Of a stretch of 64,000 nt of DNA, positions 10,201-16,998 are shown one piece after another. A model generated the notes under the pieces. It searched no databases. It saw nothing but the letters and a program-made list of their open reading frames with translations, and was not told the DNA's origin. Position 1 is the first letter of the stretch. Every line of letters begins with the position of its first letter. Source of the DNA: Verrucomicrobiaceae bacterium (lineage in GTDB: Bacteria > Verrucomicrobiota > Verrucomicrobiia > Verrucomicrobiales > DEV007); NCBI GenBank assembly GCA_024229495.1, contig JAAESJ010000522.1:1-64000 (forward strand). The letters are read 5' to 3'. The translations under genes and the position numbers were made by a program.

Positions 10201-11121
10201 CTGTGATTTTTCTGCATATTGCAGGTATGCCGCGCCCGCCTGACGCAGATTTTGCGATATCGATGTTGCTGCCTTGCTTGCGGTAGCTGCAGCTACACGC
10301 TGCAGGATTAGGAGAATGAACATTGCTCCAGCTGAGATAGCTCCAGCCAATTTAGTGGTGAGGCTTTCCCACCCCGCAAGATAGCCGCAGGAGAGAGTGA
10401 TGGCGATGCCGATTGGAACAAGGAACTGCAGTGGAAGGTAACGAAAGATTCTGGGTAGTGGCTTGTCACCGTAGTCTGCAATTTTTTTCTTCAATGAGAG
10501 GAGAAGATCCTCAAATTTGAGGGGTATTGAGGATTCTACCGAGGTTTCGAACTCTTCCTGAGTCAGTCCTCCTGACGAATCGTCTGGCTCTTGTTGCTTA
10601 CCCGCTTTTTTTATTTTCAGGTAGAGAAGCGGGAAGCCTCTAAAGCTAGCCAGAGCCAGCGCTTGGAGTTTCTGGTAAACCTGCTTGTGGGCAAGCAGGT
10701 TGCCTTCCAGTGCGGCAATGGCCTTTCGTGCATCGGAGAGGTCAGTTTCGTGTTGGCGTTTGGCCTTAAGAGTTTGAGCTTGAACCTTGGAGATTCGGCT
10801 GCCTTTCTGACCTGCTACGGCTTCCGTTACTTGCGTGCGTGCATTGTTCGCTGCAGTTTGAATCCATTGGCTGCGCCTTTGGTGCTTTGCTTCCGCGCTT
10901 TTGGAAGCATGATGAAGAGTGGATTGAGCCTCTGCTAGCATTGTGTCATGCTCGGCATCAAGGCTCGCAATTCTCTCATCGTGTTCGCGTTTCGACCGGG
11001 CACGTTCAAGGCGATGAAGTCGCTCAACTTCCTCTTCTTGGGCAATGGCGTCACTCACTGCCTTCCGGAGGAGTTTGACGGTATCGAGGGAGGAGTGGAT
11101 TGCTGGAAGATTTTTACTCAC
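7207..11121 (-). CDS. Membrane-anchored FtsK/SpoIIIE-type ATPase, EccC/EssC-like
   Basis: A 1304-residue protein starting at a GTG that overlaps the end of the preceding gene by eight bases. Order of parts: coiled coil (about 20-160), two membrane helices (about 229-251 and 258-280), a second coiled coil (about 310-425), then three FtsK-like modules. Module 1 (about 490-680) lacks a P-loop. Module 2 (about 730-1000) is intact, with Walker A GKTGSGKST at 778-786 and Walker B LLIIDEF at 881-887. Module 3 (about 1045-1295) has GQRDDAT where the P-loop belongs and FINGLQ in place of Walker B. Two N-terminal helices followed by three ATPase modules is the plan of type VII secretion EccC/EssC. FHA domains and the FtsK gamma DNA-reading domain are not seen. 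The upstream WXG100-like genes support secretion rather than chromosome translocation. Confidence 0.8.
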   Translation of the reverse strand: MSKNLPAIHSSLDTVKLLRKAVSDAIAQEEEVERLHRLERARSKREHDERIASLDAEHDTMLAEAQSTLHHASKSAEAKHQRRSQWIQTAANNARTQVTEAVAGQKGSRISKVQAQTLKAKRQHETDLSDARKAIAALEGNLLAHKQVYQKLQALALASFRGFPLLYLKIKKAGKQQEPDDSSGGLTQEEFETSVESSIPLKFEDLLLSLKKKIADYGDKPLPRIFRYLPLQFLVPIGIAITLSCGYLAGWESLTTKLAGAISAGAMFILLILQRVAAATASKAATSISQNLRQAGAAYLQYAEKSQPWIGSRCQKLEKDLDDELSLLNKTLGSDIESAEQLEQDRPTKLAHQQERLNNKNSDAFESAMAGIRQANEMAVDKIKGTINEQKKQAEEEQQSRLDAAESAYQEAWKTLEDKWNQEVPPVYKAISDDNDTTSNVFPDWSTDIIANWQPPANFFHAANFGHLEVDLETLAGGLPGDNRISLPGDASIQVPLALRFPEAGSIIFETESSSDPKIIGAMNNILLRLLSVAPPGKLNFSIFDPVGLGQNFAGITHLADYEDSIINERIWTQREQIETRISELNEHMEKVIQMYLRNEYETITDYNEQAGNIAEKYHFLIIADFPGNFSEAATRGLLSIAASGARCGIYTLIHWDKRQPTPEAFVADDIRKTSTSITQGKDGTLQFVDQITPGSSLHFNPPPPDALATEFVHQIGSASSDSNRVEVPFSQIMPAEGDFWQGDTTNELRIPIGRTGATKLQNLAIGKGTRQHALFAGKTGSGKSTLFHVMITNLALSCSPDQVEFYLIDFKKGVEFKCYGSKKLPHARVVAIESDREFGLSVLQRLDEELKRRGELFREAGVQDLAAYRNSGNRIMPRTLLIIDEFQEFFVEDDRIAQNASVLLDRIVRQGRAFGIHVLLGSQTLGGAYSLARATLGQMVIRVALQCNEADAYLIMDESNPAPRLLTRPGEGIYNDSAGAIGGNSPFQTVWLPEDERDSLLDRISELSAKHHIKAPAPIVFEGNAPADIRENSLMEEELSSPPEKSPTSPKVWLGAPNAIKGPTEAVFHRQSGNHMLIVGQRDDATAAIMASSILALCGQVHREQLQLVVIDGNPPGSPERELLDGMYEGLPHEVRSNKDHDIITLIGEVASEMKRREEEQSTGELPPIFVFINGLQRFKKLRYDDDLAYSFDASSQDSNPALQLNDIICEGSALGIHLIASIDSYNNIGRTLSRKALSEFEMRILFQMSSNDSAALVDSSKGASLGMHRALFYNEHEGYLETFRPYALPGEKWLSEACKHLR

Positions 11122-11326
11122 AGTCGCGACGGATCTTGGTCAGGATTTTATCTAAATCCTCAATGATACTGGATGCCGAGTTTACTGCATCGGGCAGAGG
11201 CGTGATGTATTTGTCCTGGAATTCGCTTGCCTTGGAGTCCATCCAGAAGTTCCTGGTTTGCTGCCAGGTGATGTTAAGGTCACGAACGGCTTTCATCAGA
11301 GAGCCTCTGCTTGATTTGACAGACAT
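11114..11326 (-). CDS. Small WXG100-like helical protein
   Basis: A 70-residue protein, mostly helical, with conserved-looking aromatic and charged positions (W21, FW at 27-28, EFQDKY, DKI, RRDCE end). It lacks a signal peptide. Size and helix pattern recall one half of a WXG100 hairpin, with W21 where the turn motif might start, but there is no literal W-x-G. It starts two bases after the 175-residue gene and ends overlapping the FtsK-like gene by eight bases, so translation of the three is probably coupled. I infer a secreted substrate, partner or chaperone of the FtsK-like ATPase. Confidence 0.6.
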   Translation of the reverse strand: MSVKSSRGSLMKAVRDLNITWQQTRNFWMDSKASEFQDKYITPLPDAVNSASSIIEDLDKILTKIRRDCE

Positions 11327-11328
11327 GA

Positions 11329-11856
11329 TCAGGTGCTGGGATTCCCGGGTTCTTCTTTCACTTGCGGTGGAGGGTTTTGCGATGAACTAAGCTCAGCATA
11401 GCTTTCCAGTGTGTTAATCATCTGCGTGAGTTGCAAGGATGCCTTTGGGTATTTGCTCATTACTAAATCACGCAAAGTGTCTAGGCGCCTGGCCAGAGGT
11501 TCAACAACGCTGTCGTAATCGCGAGCCCATTTCTTAAGCACTCTCAGTTTCTGTTCAGATTCTTCAAGTGCATGTCGTGCACGGCGCACGTGCATCTGTG
11601 CTTCAGTGCTCGTGGTCTGTAGTGTTGAAAGCCGTGAACTGTAAAGTTCCTGTTCAGCCTGATCTAGTTTCTTTTCCCGTCGCCGTTTTTCTGCCAACCA
11701 GTAGCTGCGCTGTTCGTCATTAAGCCAAGTGCGTGTGCGCCGAACGGCATCACCAGCTTCGTCGAGTGCGTTGCTCGCGCGCTCCATGAATATGGTTATA
11801 CCGACACGAAGGGAGTCGATCGCTTCGATTGACGCGACTTTGGCTTGGTCTGCCAT
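11329..11856 (-). CDS. Coiled-coil protein of the WXG100/FtsK module
   Basis: A 175-residue, strongly alpha-helical protein rich in Arg, Glu and Leu, with long heptad stretches at about 40-110 and a polar Pro-rich tail. There is no signal peptide or membrane helix. It lies between the 90-residue WXG100-like gene (six bases away) and the 70-residue gene (two bases away), which makes a shared role very likely. From memory, comparable three-gene sets occur beside FtsK-like genes in other PVC genomes, but this was not searched. Possible roles are scaffold, chaperone or elongated LXG-like substrate. Confidence 0.65.
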   Translation of the reverse strand: MADQAKVASIEAIDSLRVGITIFMERASNALDEAGDAVRRTRTWLNDEQRSYWLAEKRRREKKLDQAEQELYSSRLSTLQTTSTEAQMHVRRARHALEESEQKLRVLKKWARDYDSVVEPLARRLDTLRDLVMSKYPKASLQLTQMINTLESYAELSSSQNPPPQVKEEPGNPST

Positions 11857-11862
11857 GGGAGG

Positions 11863-12135
11863 TTAACGCTGATCGAGATATTCCTCGATTCGTCGGGCTT
11901 TGCGCAGGAGGAATGGTCCGTGGGCGGTGGATATTTCTACGAATTTGCGCATTGCCTTCATCATGCCGTCAAATTCCTCGGCAAATTTGACTTGTTCCTG
12001 ATCTTGCCAGGTATTGCTGAGAGCCGAGAACCGGGCATGGAGAGATGCTGTGCGGGTTGCCAGCTCCTCGTTGAAGCGTTTCAATTCTTCTGCGAAGCGT
12101 CGAACCTCCTCAGGATCCATTATTGCCTGTGCCAT
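11863..12135 (-). CDS. WXG100-like small helical protein
   Basis: A 90-residue protein with the size and helix-turn-helix hairpin layout of WXG100/ESAT-6 proteins. A first helix (about 7-38) leads to the sequence LSNTWQDQEQVKF, in which W43 sits at the turn and WQD replaces W-x-G, followed by a second helix ending IEEYLDQR. No signal peptide is present, as expected for this class. It is the first gene of a compact minus-strand operon with the coiled-coil, 70-residue and EccC-like genes. The family assignment rests on length, central Trp and neighbourhood. Confidence 0.75.
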   Translation of the reverse strand: MAQAIMDPEEVRRFAEELKRFNEELATRTASLHARFSALSNTWQDQEQVKFAEEFDGMMKAMRKFVEISTAHGPFLLRKARRIEEYLDQR

Positions 12136-12287
12136 AATAATAAAATCTAGTTTTTTGGGGATTAACTCAATACCATAGACTCTCCTGTCAAATTAGGCAA
12201 AATGCCAGTAATGGGGTGGGATTTCTTGCCCTCTGCAATCATCGTGATGTTGCGAGCCAAGATGAATTGGACGTATTTAATGAGCTT

Positions 12288-13064
12288 ATGACAATTGTTA
12301 TATCACCGGCGAAGACCTTAGACTTTGGAAATCAGTGTCTGACGGGTAAACACAGCGTGCCTGATTTCCTGGAAGAGTCCGAGGCGCTAATGACCATGCT
12401 AGTCAAATTGCGCAAAACGCAACTCAAGAGCCTGATGGGCATCAGTGACAAGCTGGTGGAACTTAATGCACGGCGTTACAGGGAATGGTCGACACCATTT
12501 ACGGTCGATAATTCCAAACAGGCACTTCTTGCCTTCAAGGGGGATGTTTATACCGGGTTTGATTTCGCTAGCTGGAAAGCTGCTGATTTTAGCTTTGCGC
12601 AGAAGGCATTGAGAATTCTCAGCGGGCTCTACGGCGTGCTGCGCCCCCTTGATCTGATTCAGCCATACCGTCTTGAGATGGGCACCCGGCTAGCAACCAA
12701 GAGAGGGGACAATCTTTATGCTTTCTGGGGAAGCAGGATTACTGATGCCCTGAATGAATTAACCTCATCAACGCGAAGCAAGTCCCTTGTTAATCTGGCA
12801 TCAAACGAATATTTCAGAGCAGTAAGTCCTGAGGAACTTGAGGTTGAAGTGATTTCCCCGGTTTTTAAGGATTTCAAGAACGGTAAATATAAGATTATCA
12901 GCTTTTATGCAAAGAAGGCGCGAGGTCTGATGGCGGATTATATCATTCGTCATCAATTAAGGGATCCTAGTGAGTTACAGAAGTTCAATCTCGCAGGCTA
13001 TCGGTATGAGAAATCGGGATCCACTGCTCAATCCCCGCTGTTCCTCAGAGATGAGCCAGCCTAA
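12288..13064 (+). CDS. yaaA: YaaA/DUF328 family peroxide stress protein
   Basis: A 258-residue protein starting at the ATG at 12288, which gives the family-typical MTIVISPAKTLDF. Earlier in-frame codons add a non-conserved extension. Internal signatures of the family are LMGISDKLVELNARRY, GDVYTGFD, GLYGVLRPLDLIQPYRLEMGT and NLASNEYF. In E. coli, YaaA binds DNA and limits damage from hydrogen peroxide by lowering free iron. It is divergent from the WXG100/FtsK operon, with about 150 bases between them holding both promoters, and it ends four bases into the lipase gene, which runs convergently. Confidence 0.93.
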   Translation: MTIVISPAKTLDFGNQCLTGKHSVPDFLEESEALMTMLVKLRKTQLKSLMGISDKLVELNARRYREWSTPFTVDNSKQALLAFKGDVYTGFDFASWKAADFSFAQKALRILSGLYGVLRPLDLIQPYRLEMGTRLATKRGDNLYAFWGSRITDALNELTSSTRSKSLVNLASNEYFRAVSPEELEVEVISPVFKDFKNGKYKIISFYAKKARGLMADYIIRHQLRDPSELQKFNLAGYRYEKSGSTAQSPLFLRDEPA

Positions 13065-13912
13065 AGAGGTTTATCGTTGCGATCGGAGAGGGATTGTAAT
13101 TTCTCCAGATAGTTTTCAATCCTGTGGTCATCAATGGCTCCGGGAAAGCGTTCAAGAATTGCATTAATATACTCTCTGGGATTGCGACCTTTCGGATTGA
13201 CGTAAAGAAGCAGGCGCTGCCAGGTATTCGGGTCTGCGTGGATAGCGGCATTGTCATCAAGGTAACGCAACAACCCGACATGGCGATAGCGCAGGAAGCG
13301 GGGGGGGGTGCGGGCAATGAGATCATGTTGATTTACCACGCGGAATGTTCGCCCTGCGTCACGGGATTGGTATGATTTCCTAAAATGGCGGCATCCAACT
13401 CTGGGTGAACCAAAGCCGTAAACAGAATGAACGGGGCGGGATTCATTGTAAAATGAGGCGGCTGTCAACGTTGCCAGTGCTGCACCAAGACTGTGACCGG
13501 TCAAGAAAAGCGGTGCGTCTGGATCCCCGAGAGCCTTGATGCGAGTCTGAATTTCATGGAGGAGTTGGAGGGTTCCCTGTGCAAAGCCCCGGTGCAGTCG
13601 GTCGCCTTCATTGAATGGACCTGGCACGAAACCGGCATCCAGATTGTCCTGCCAGTTGCTGACATGGGCTTCACTGCCACGGAAGGCGACAAGAGTTATT
13701 CTCTTGCTTGTTGCAACAAATCCCTGGATATGATTTCCGTTGATCCTGCGATAATCGGTGAACCCCCACTCGTCGATTACAATCTTAGGGATTAATTCCG
13801 GAGCAAGGTATGTGGCTTTTGAGGCCAGGGCGCAGGCAATGGCATTGCCGATTTTGAACCCCTTACCGGTGTCGCATAAGGGGAAGATTTCAGAACTCGA
13901 TTTTTCTGGCAT
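13061..13912 (-). CDS. Class 3 lipase-like alpha/beta hydrolase
   Basis: A 283-residue lipase_3 family protein. The nucleophile elbow GHSLG is at 139-143 with Ser141. The expected acid is D197 in NQHDLIAR, and the likely catalytic His is H263 in DDHRIENY. FRGSE near residue 78 fits the oxyanion strand. No signal peptide is visible, so it may act on intracellular lipid or be exported by another route. A run of nine C residues in the coding strand (13300-13308) does not break the frame. It is divergent from mtfA. Confidence 0.88.
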   Translation of the reverse strand: MPEKSSSEIFPLCDTGKGFKIGNAIACALASKATYLAPELIPKIVIDEWGFTDYRRINGNHIQGFVATSKRITLVAFRGSEAHVSNWQDNLDAGFVPGPFNEGDRLHRGFAQGTLQLLHEIQTRIKALGDPDAPLFLTGHSLGAALATLTAASFYNESRPVHSVYGFGSPRVGCRHFRKSYQSRDAGRTFRVVNQHDLIARTPPRFLRYRHVGLLRYLDDNAAIHADPNTWQRLLLYVNPKGRNPREYINAILERFPGAIDDHRIENYLEKLQSLSDRNDKPL

Positions 13913-14090
13913 GGTTAGTCGATCGAAGGCCTGTTGTAGGCCGGAATATCACTATGCATCTGTGATAACATTATTTGTCACTCATTTGTAGTGGGCAAGT
14001 GCGCATATTGATATGGGAGCTCAGGCGTATTGTATTATTGTTTATGAACCCGTTTGGTTTATGATCATAACACGAGGTGATATCCTTGAT

Positions 14091-14945
14091 ATGGAGAGTC
14101 AGATGATTGTGAGTGAGATTTTTATCACATGCGTGGTCGCAGGGTTGCTCCTCGCGATGACCGGGATTTTAATGTCGGTGCGTGGTCGTCGTCGATTCAG
14201 GCAGAGAAGGCATGAGTTACTTAACGCTGAAATGGATCCGGAATGGGAGGGTATCCTTGAGGAGAATTTCCCTCTTTATCGAAAAATGCCCGAAGAGGTG
14301 CGTCGCCGACTGGGTGGCTATGTGAATGCATTTGTCGAGGAAAAGCACTTTGAGGCATGTGGCGGGCTTGGACAATTGTCGGATGAGATGTTGGTAACGG
14401 TTGCTGGGCAAGCCTGTATACTGTTACTCAACGGCAAGTTTGGTGTGTTTGACTCGCTGCAATCAATAATGCTTTACCCCAATGCTTATGATGTGGTGGA
14501 TTCAATGGAGAGGAGTGGGTTCGGCCGGAAAAAAAGCCGGAGGCTTGGAGAATCCTGGAGCTCGGGCTCTGTTGTCCTTTCCTGGGCCCACGTCATGAGT
14601 GGGCCAGCATGTCAGAATGATGGAAGAAATCTGGTGATTCATGAGTTTGCTCATCAACTGGATCAGAGTGATGGCGCAGCAGATGGAGCTCCGGCGCTTT
14701 TTTCACGGGAGGAGCAGCGCAAGTGGAGTGGAGTTTTTCGTGATGCTTATGCCTTGCATGGAGAATACCTGCAGCGTGGCAAGAAGCTTGTGATTGATGA
14801 ATATGGAGCGACTAATCCTGCTGAATTCTTTGCAGTTGCTTCTGAGACATTTTTTGAGCGACCCAAGAAACTGTCTCTTCGTTATCCGGACCTTTACGAA
14901 AGGCTTAGGCTTTTCTTTGAGCTCGATCCCCTACAATGGGCATAG
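14091..14945 (+). CDS. mtfA: MtfA-like zinc metallopeptidase with N-terminal membrane helix
   Basis: A 284-residue protein of the MtfA/DUF980 (glucose-regulated metallopeptidase) family. The zinc motif HEFAH is at 184-188, with a downstream NPAEFFAVASETFFE stretch supplying the third ligand (E245 or E252). I chose the ATG at 14091 because GAGGTGAT, a near-perfect Shine-Dalgarno, ends ten bases before it. With this start there is a membrane helix at about 8-30. E. coli MtfA is soluble and binds the repressor Mlc, so an anchored form is a difference. Target unknown here. Confidence 0.87.
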   Translation: MESQMIVSEIFITCVVAGLLLAMTGILMSVRGRRRFRQRRHELLNAEMDPEWEGILEENFPLYRKMPEEVRRRLGGYVNAFVEEKHFEACGGLGQLSDEMLVTVAGQACILLLNGKFGVFDSLQSIMLYPNAYDVVDSMERSGFGRKKSRRLGESWSSGSVVLSWAHVMSGPACQNDGRNLVIHEFAHQLDQSDGAADGAPALFSREEQRKWSGVFRDAYALHGEYLQRGKKLVIDEYGATNPAEFFAVASETFFERPKKLSLRYPDLYERLRLFFELDPLQWA

Positions 14946-15254
14946 CTAGAGCCGGGTGACCGGAAGGGGAGGAATACGCCGCTTAGGCGGCTACCGAAGG
15001 GCGGGGAGCAATGGGATCTTGGCTCTTATTACCTTGAGGGCTGAAGGACTCTTGGTTTTACGGGTTGTTAGGCTTATTGAAATAATTTTCGGGACACGGT
15101 TTTCTTGTTATTTCGTTATTATTTCTAATAAATCCGCTTAATTCACCCTTAAATTGGCCTCATGAAGCTTAAATCTGAGAATTTTATAAAAAATGAGTTG
15201 ATAAAAGCTTAATATTTTAGTATTCTAGATATTCTTGAACTAAAGATAGCTGTT
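14946..15254. other. Intergenic region with two short hairpins and AT-rich promoter zone
   Basis: Two GC-rich hairpins follow mtfA: CCGG/CCGG at 14952-14963 and GCCGC/GCGGC with loop TTAG at 14978-14991. Neither has a T-tract directly after it, so intrinsic termination is not convincing. From about 15110 the sequence becomes AT-rich and probably carries the promoter of the psd gene. A 61-codon open frame here has no supporting features. Confidence 0.35.
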
Positions 15255-15986
15255 GTGGCCAAAAAATTAGCAGAGTGGGTGAATGAGGAAGTTGGCGAGG
15301 TGAAAGACCGGTCTGTGCGCTGGCTTTCAGAACGCTACTTTTTCCGCGATCCAATGCGTCCGATTTGCTCGGATAGTGATTATTTTTTTGCTCCTGCCGA
15401 TGGTGTCATTATCTATCAGAAGAAAGTGAAACAGTCAGATCCGGTAATCGAGATCAAGGGGAAGAACTACACCTTGCGCGAGGCAATGCGCGAGCCTGAC
15501 TACAAGGCAGAGGAGAGTCTGGTGATCGGGATCTTCATGACGTTTTACGATGTGCACGTAAACCGGGTTCCTTATCCTGGCGTGCTCAGCTATCGTGAGC
15601 TGGAATCGATAGACAGCTTTAATCGTCCCATGCTGGCAATGGAGAATGCGCTGGTGGATGACCTTACTATTGACCATGATTCCGCGGATTATCTTCGTGG
15701 CAACCAGAGAGTCCTGAATAAAGTGGAATCCTGGGAGTTGAAGCTTAATTATTACATCCTTCAGATTGCGGATTATGACGTTGATTCAATAACCCCGTTT
15801 GATCTTAGCAAGCACAGGCCCTACCAGCAGAATGAAAGGTTCTCTCAGATTCGTTATGGGTCTCAAGTAGACCTGATAGTGCCGCTGGGAGGGGACTTTG
15901 ATTTTGACTTTATCTGGGAGGAGGGGGTTCACGTGGAGGCAGGAGTGGACCCGCTATTGAGAATTAAGCAATCCCGAGAACAATGA
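15255..15986 (+). CDS. psd: Phosphatidylserine decarboxylase proenzyme
   Basis: A 243-residue pyruvoyl enzyme that converts phosphatidylserine to phosphatidylethanolamine at the inner membrane. Translation appears to start at a GTG. Family motifs are PADG at 47-50, DVHVNRVPYPGVL at 99-111, and the autocleavage site RYGSQVDLIVP, where cleavage between G202 and S203 would create the pyruvoyl group. The GSxVD form matches the short Psd type rather than the LGST type of E. coli. The stop overlaps the next start by four bases, which implies translational coupling to the amidinotransferase-like gene. Confidence 0.92.
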   Translation: MAKKLAEWVNEEVGEVKDRSVRWLSERYFFRDPMRPICSDSDYFFAPADGVIIYQKKVKQSDPVIEIKGKNYTLREAMREPDYKAEESLVIGIFMTFYDVHVNRVPYPGVLSYRELESIDSFNRPMLAMENALVDDLTIDHDSADYLRGNQRVLNKVESWELKLNYYILQIADYDVDSITPFDLSKHRPYQQNERFSQIRYGSQVDLIVPLGGDFDFDFIWEEGVHVEAGVDPLLRIKQSREQ

Positions 15987-16990
15987 GTACTGATAGTCGT
16001 ATCCAAACCCGAGAACATGTTGCTAAAGCGGTTGTTCGCAATCCTAAACCTGTCCAGGCTTCCTCCGGGGAATCGTGGAACTATAGTCATCTTGAGGTGC
16101 CGGCTTACCTCATGTGTCCGCCATTTTCATTCGATACAGGACAACCGAACAATATATGGATGATGGATATTCCTGAACAGGGGCGTGGGGTTGAGAGGAA
16201 CAAGGCGTTTCGTCAGTTCCAGGCCCTGTATCAGTTCCTGTCATCAAGGGCATTTGTTCAACTGCTGCCCGTGCCACGTGATTGCGGTCTTCAAGACCTT
16301 GTGTTTACAGCCAATATCGGACTAATTCTGGAACACTTGCCGGCGCGGGATACGGTGGTGATCTCCAATTACAAATCGGAGCCGAGGATCGGTGAAACGG
16401 AAGTAGGGGTGAAATTTTTCCAGTCCATGGGATATAAGACGATTGTCCCAACCACTAAATTTGAGGGGGAGGCAGAGCTTAAGCACTTACATGATAATGT
16501 CTACGTGGGTGGATATGGGTTGCGTTCTGACCGTGAAACCTACGCGCAGCTTGAGGAGCAGTTTGACATGAAGGTTATCAAGGTTCGCGAGCACGACCCA
16601 TACCTTTACCACCTTGATTGCACGGTCTTCCCGCTGACTGACGAGAAGACGATTGTGTGCACTGAAATGTTTGATCGAAAGGAGATTTCCGAGATTGAGC
16701 GTCACACTGAGGTGATTGACATTACCCGGCAGGAGGCACTTCCGGGATTGTGTAATTCGGTGCGGCTGGGCAACATTATTCTTAATGGGTCAAATATCCA
16801 TGAGCTGGAAAGAGGTAGTGATGCTTATAAACTTGAATTGCAGAAGACGCGCAAACTTGAGGACGTGGCAACAGAGAATGGATTTGAGGTGGCTTTATTT
16901 AACCTCAGTGAATATCAGAAAAGTGGAGCGGCCTTATCGTGCATGGTGATGCACTTGAACCGGGCATCCTACAAGCATCGTCTGCTATAG
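15983..16990 (+). CDS. Amidinotransferase/DDAH-superfamily protein
   Basis: A 335-residue member of the guanidino-group modifying superfamily (dimethylargininase, arginine deiminase, amidinotransferase). Visible motifs are VFTAN at 107-111, FEGEAE at 160-165, the catalytic HLD at 210-212, and the C-terminal SGAALSCMVMHL with probable nucleophile C320. These residues act on arginine-like substrates through a thiouronium intermediate. Which reaction it performs cannot be decided here; ornithine, methylarginine and arginine are all possible substrates. It overlaps psd by four bases, and it is convergent with the MATE gene, only eight bases away. Confidence 0.85.
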   Translation: MSTDSRIQTREHVAKAVVRNPKPVQASSGESWNYSHLEVPAYLMCPPFSFDTGQPNNIWMMDIPEQGRGVERNKAFRQFQALYQFLSSRAFVQLLPVPRDCGLQDLVFTANIGLILEHLPARDTVVISNYKSEPRIGETEVGVKFFQSMGYKTIVPTTKFEGEAELKHLHDNVYVGGYGLRSDRETYAQLEEQFDMKVIKVREHDPYLYHLDCTVFPLTDEKTIVCTEMFDRKEISEIERHTEVIDITRQEALPGLCNSVRLGNIILNGSNIHELERGSDAYKLELQKTRKLEDVATENGFEVALFNLSEYQKSGAALSCMVMHLNRASYKHRLL

Positions 16991-16998
16991 GCCTCCTG

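Noticed and set aside
7207-11121. FtsK-like gene as the chromosome translocase ftsK
   Set aside because: It has two rather than four membrane helices, no gamma domain, three modules with one active site, and WXG100-like partners.
13300-13308. Run of nine G in the lipase region as a possible frameshift
   Set aside because: The lipase frame reads through it without a break, and catalytic residues on both sides are in one frame.
14956-15141. 61-codon open frame after mtfA
   Set aside because: Composition is unlike a protein, it contains hairpins, and there is no ribosome binding site or recognised motif.
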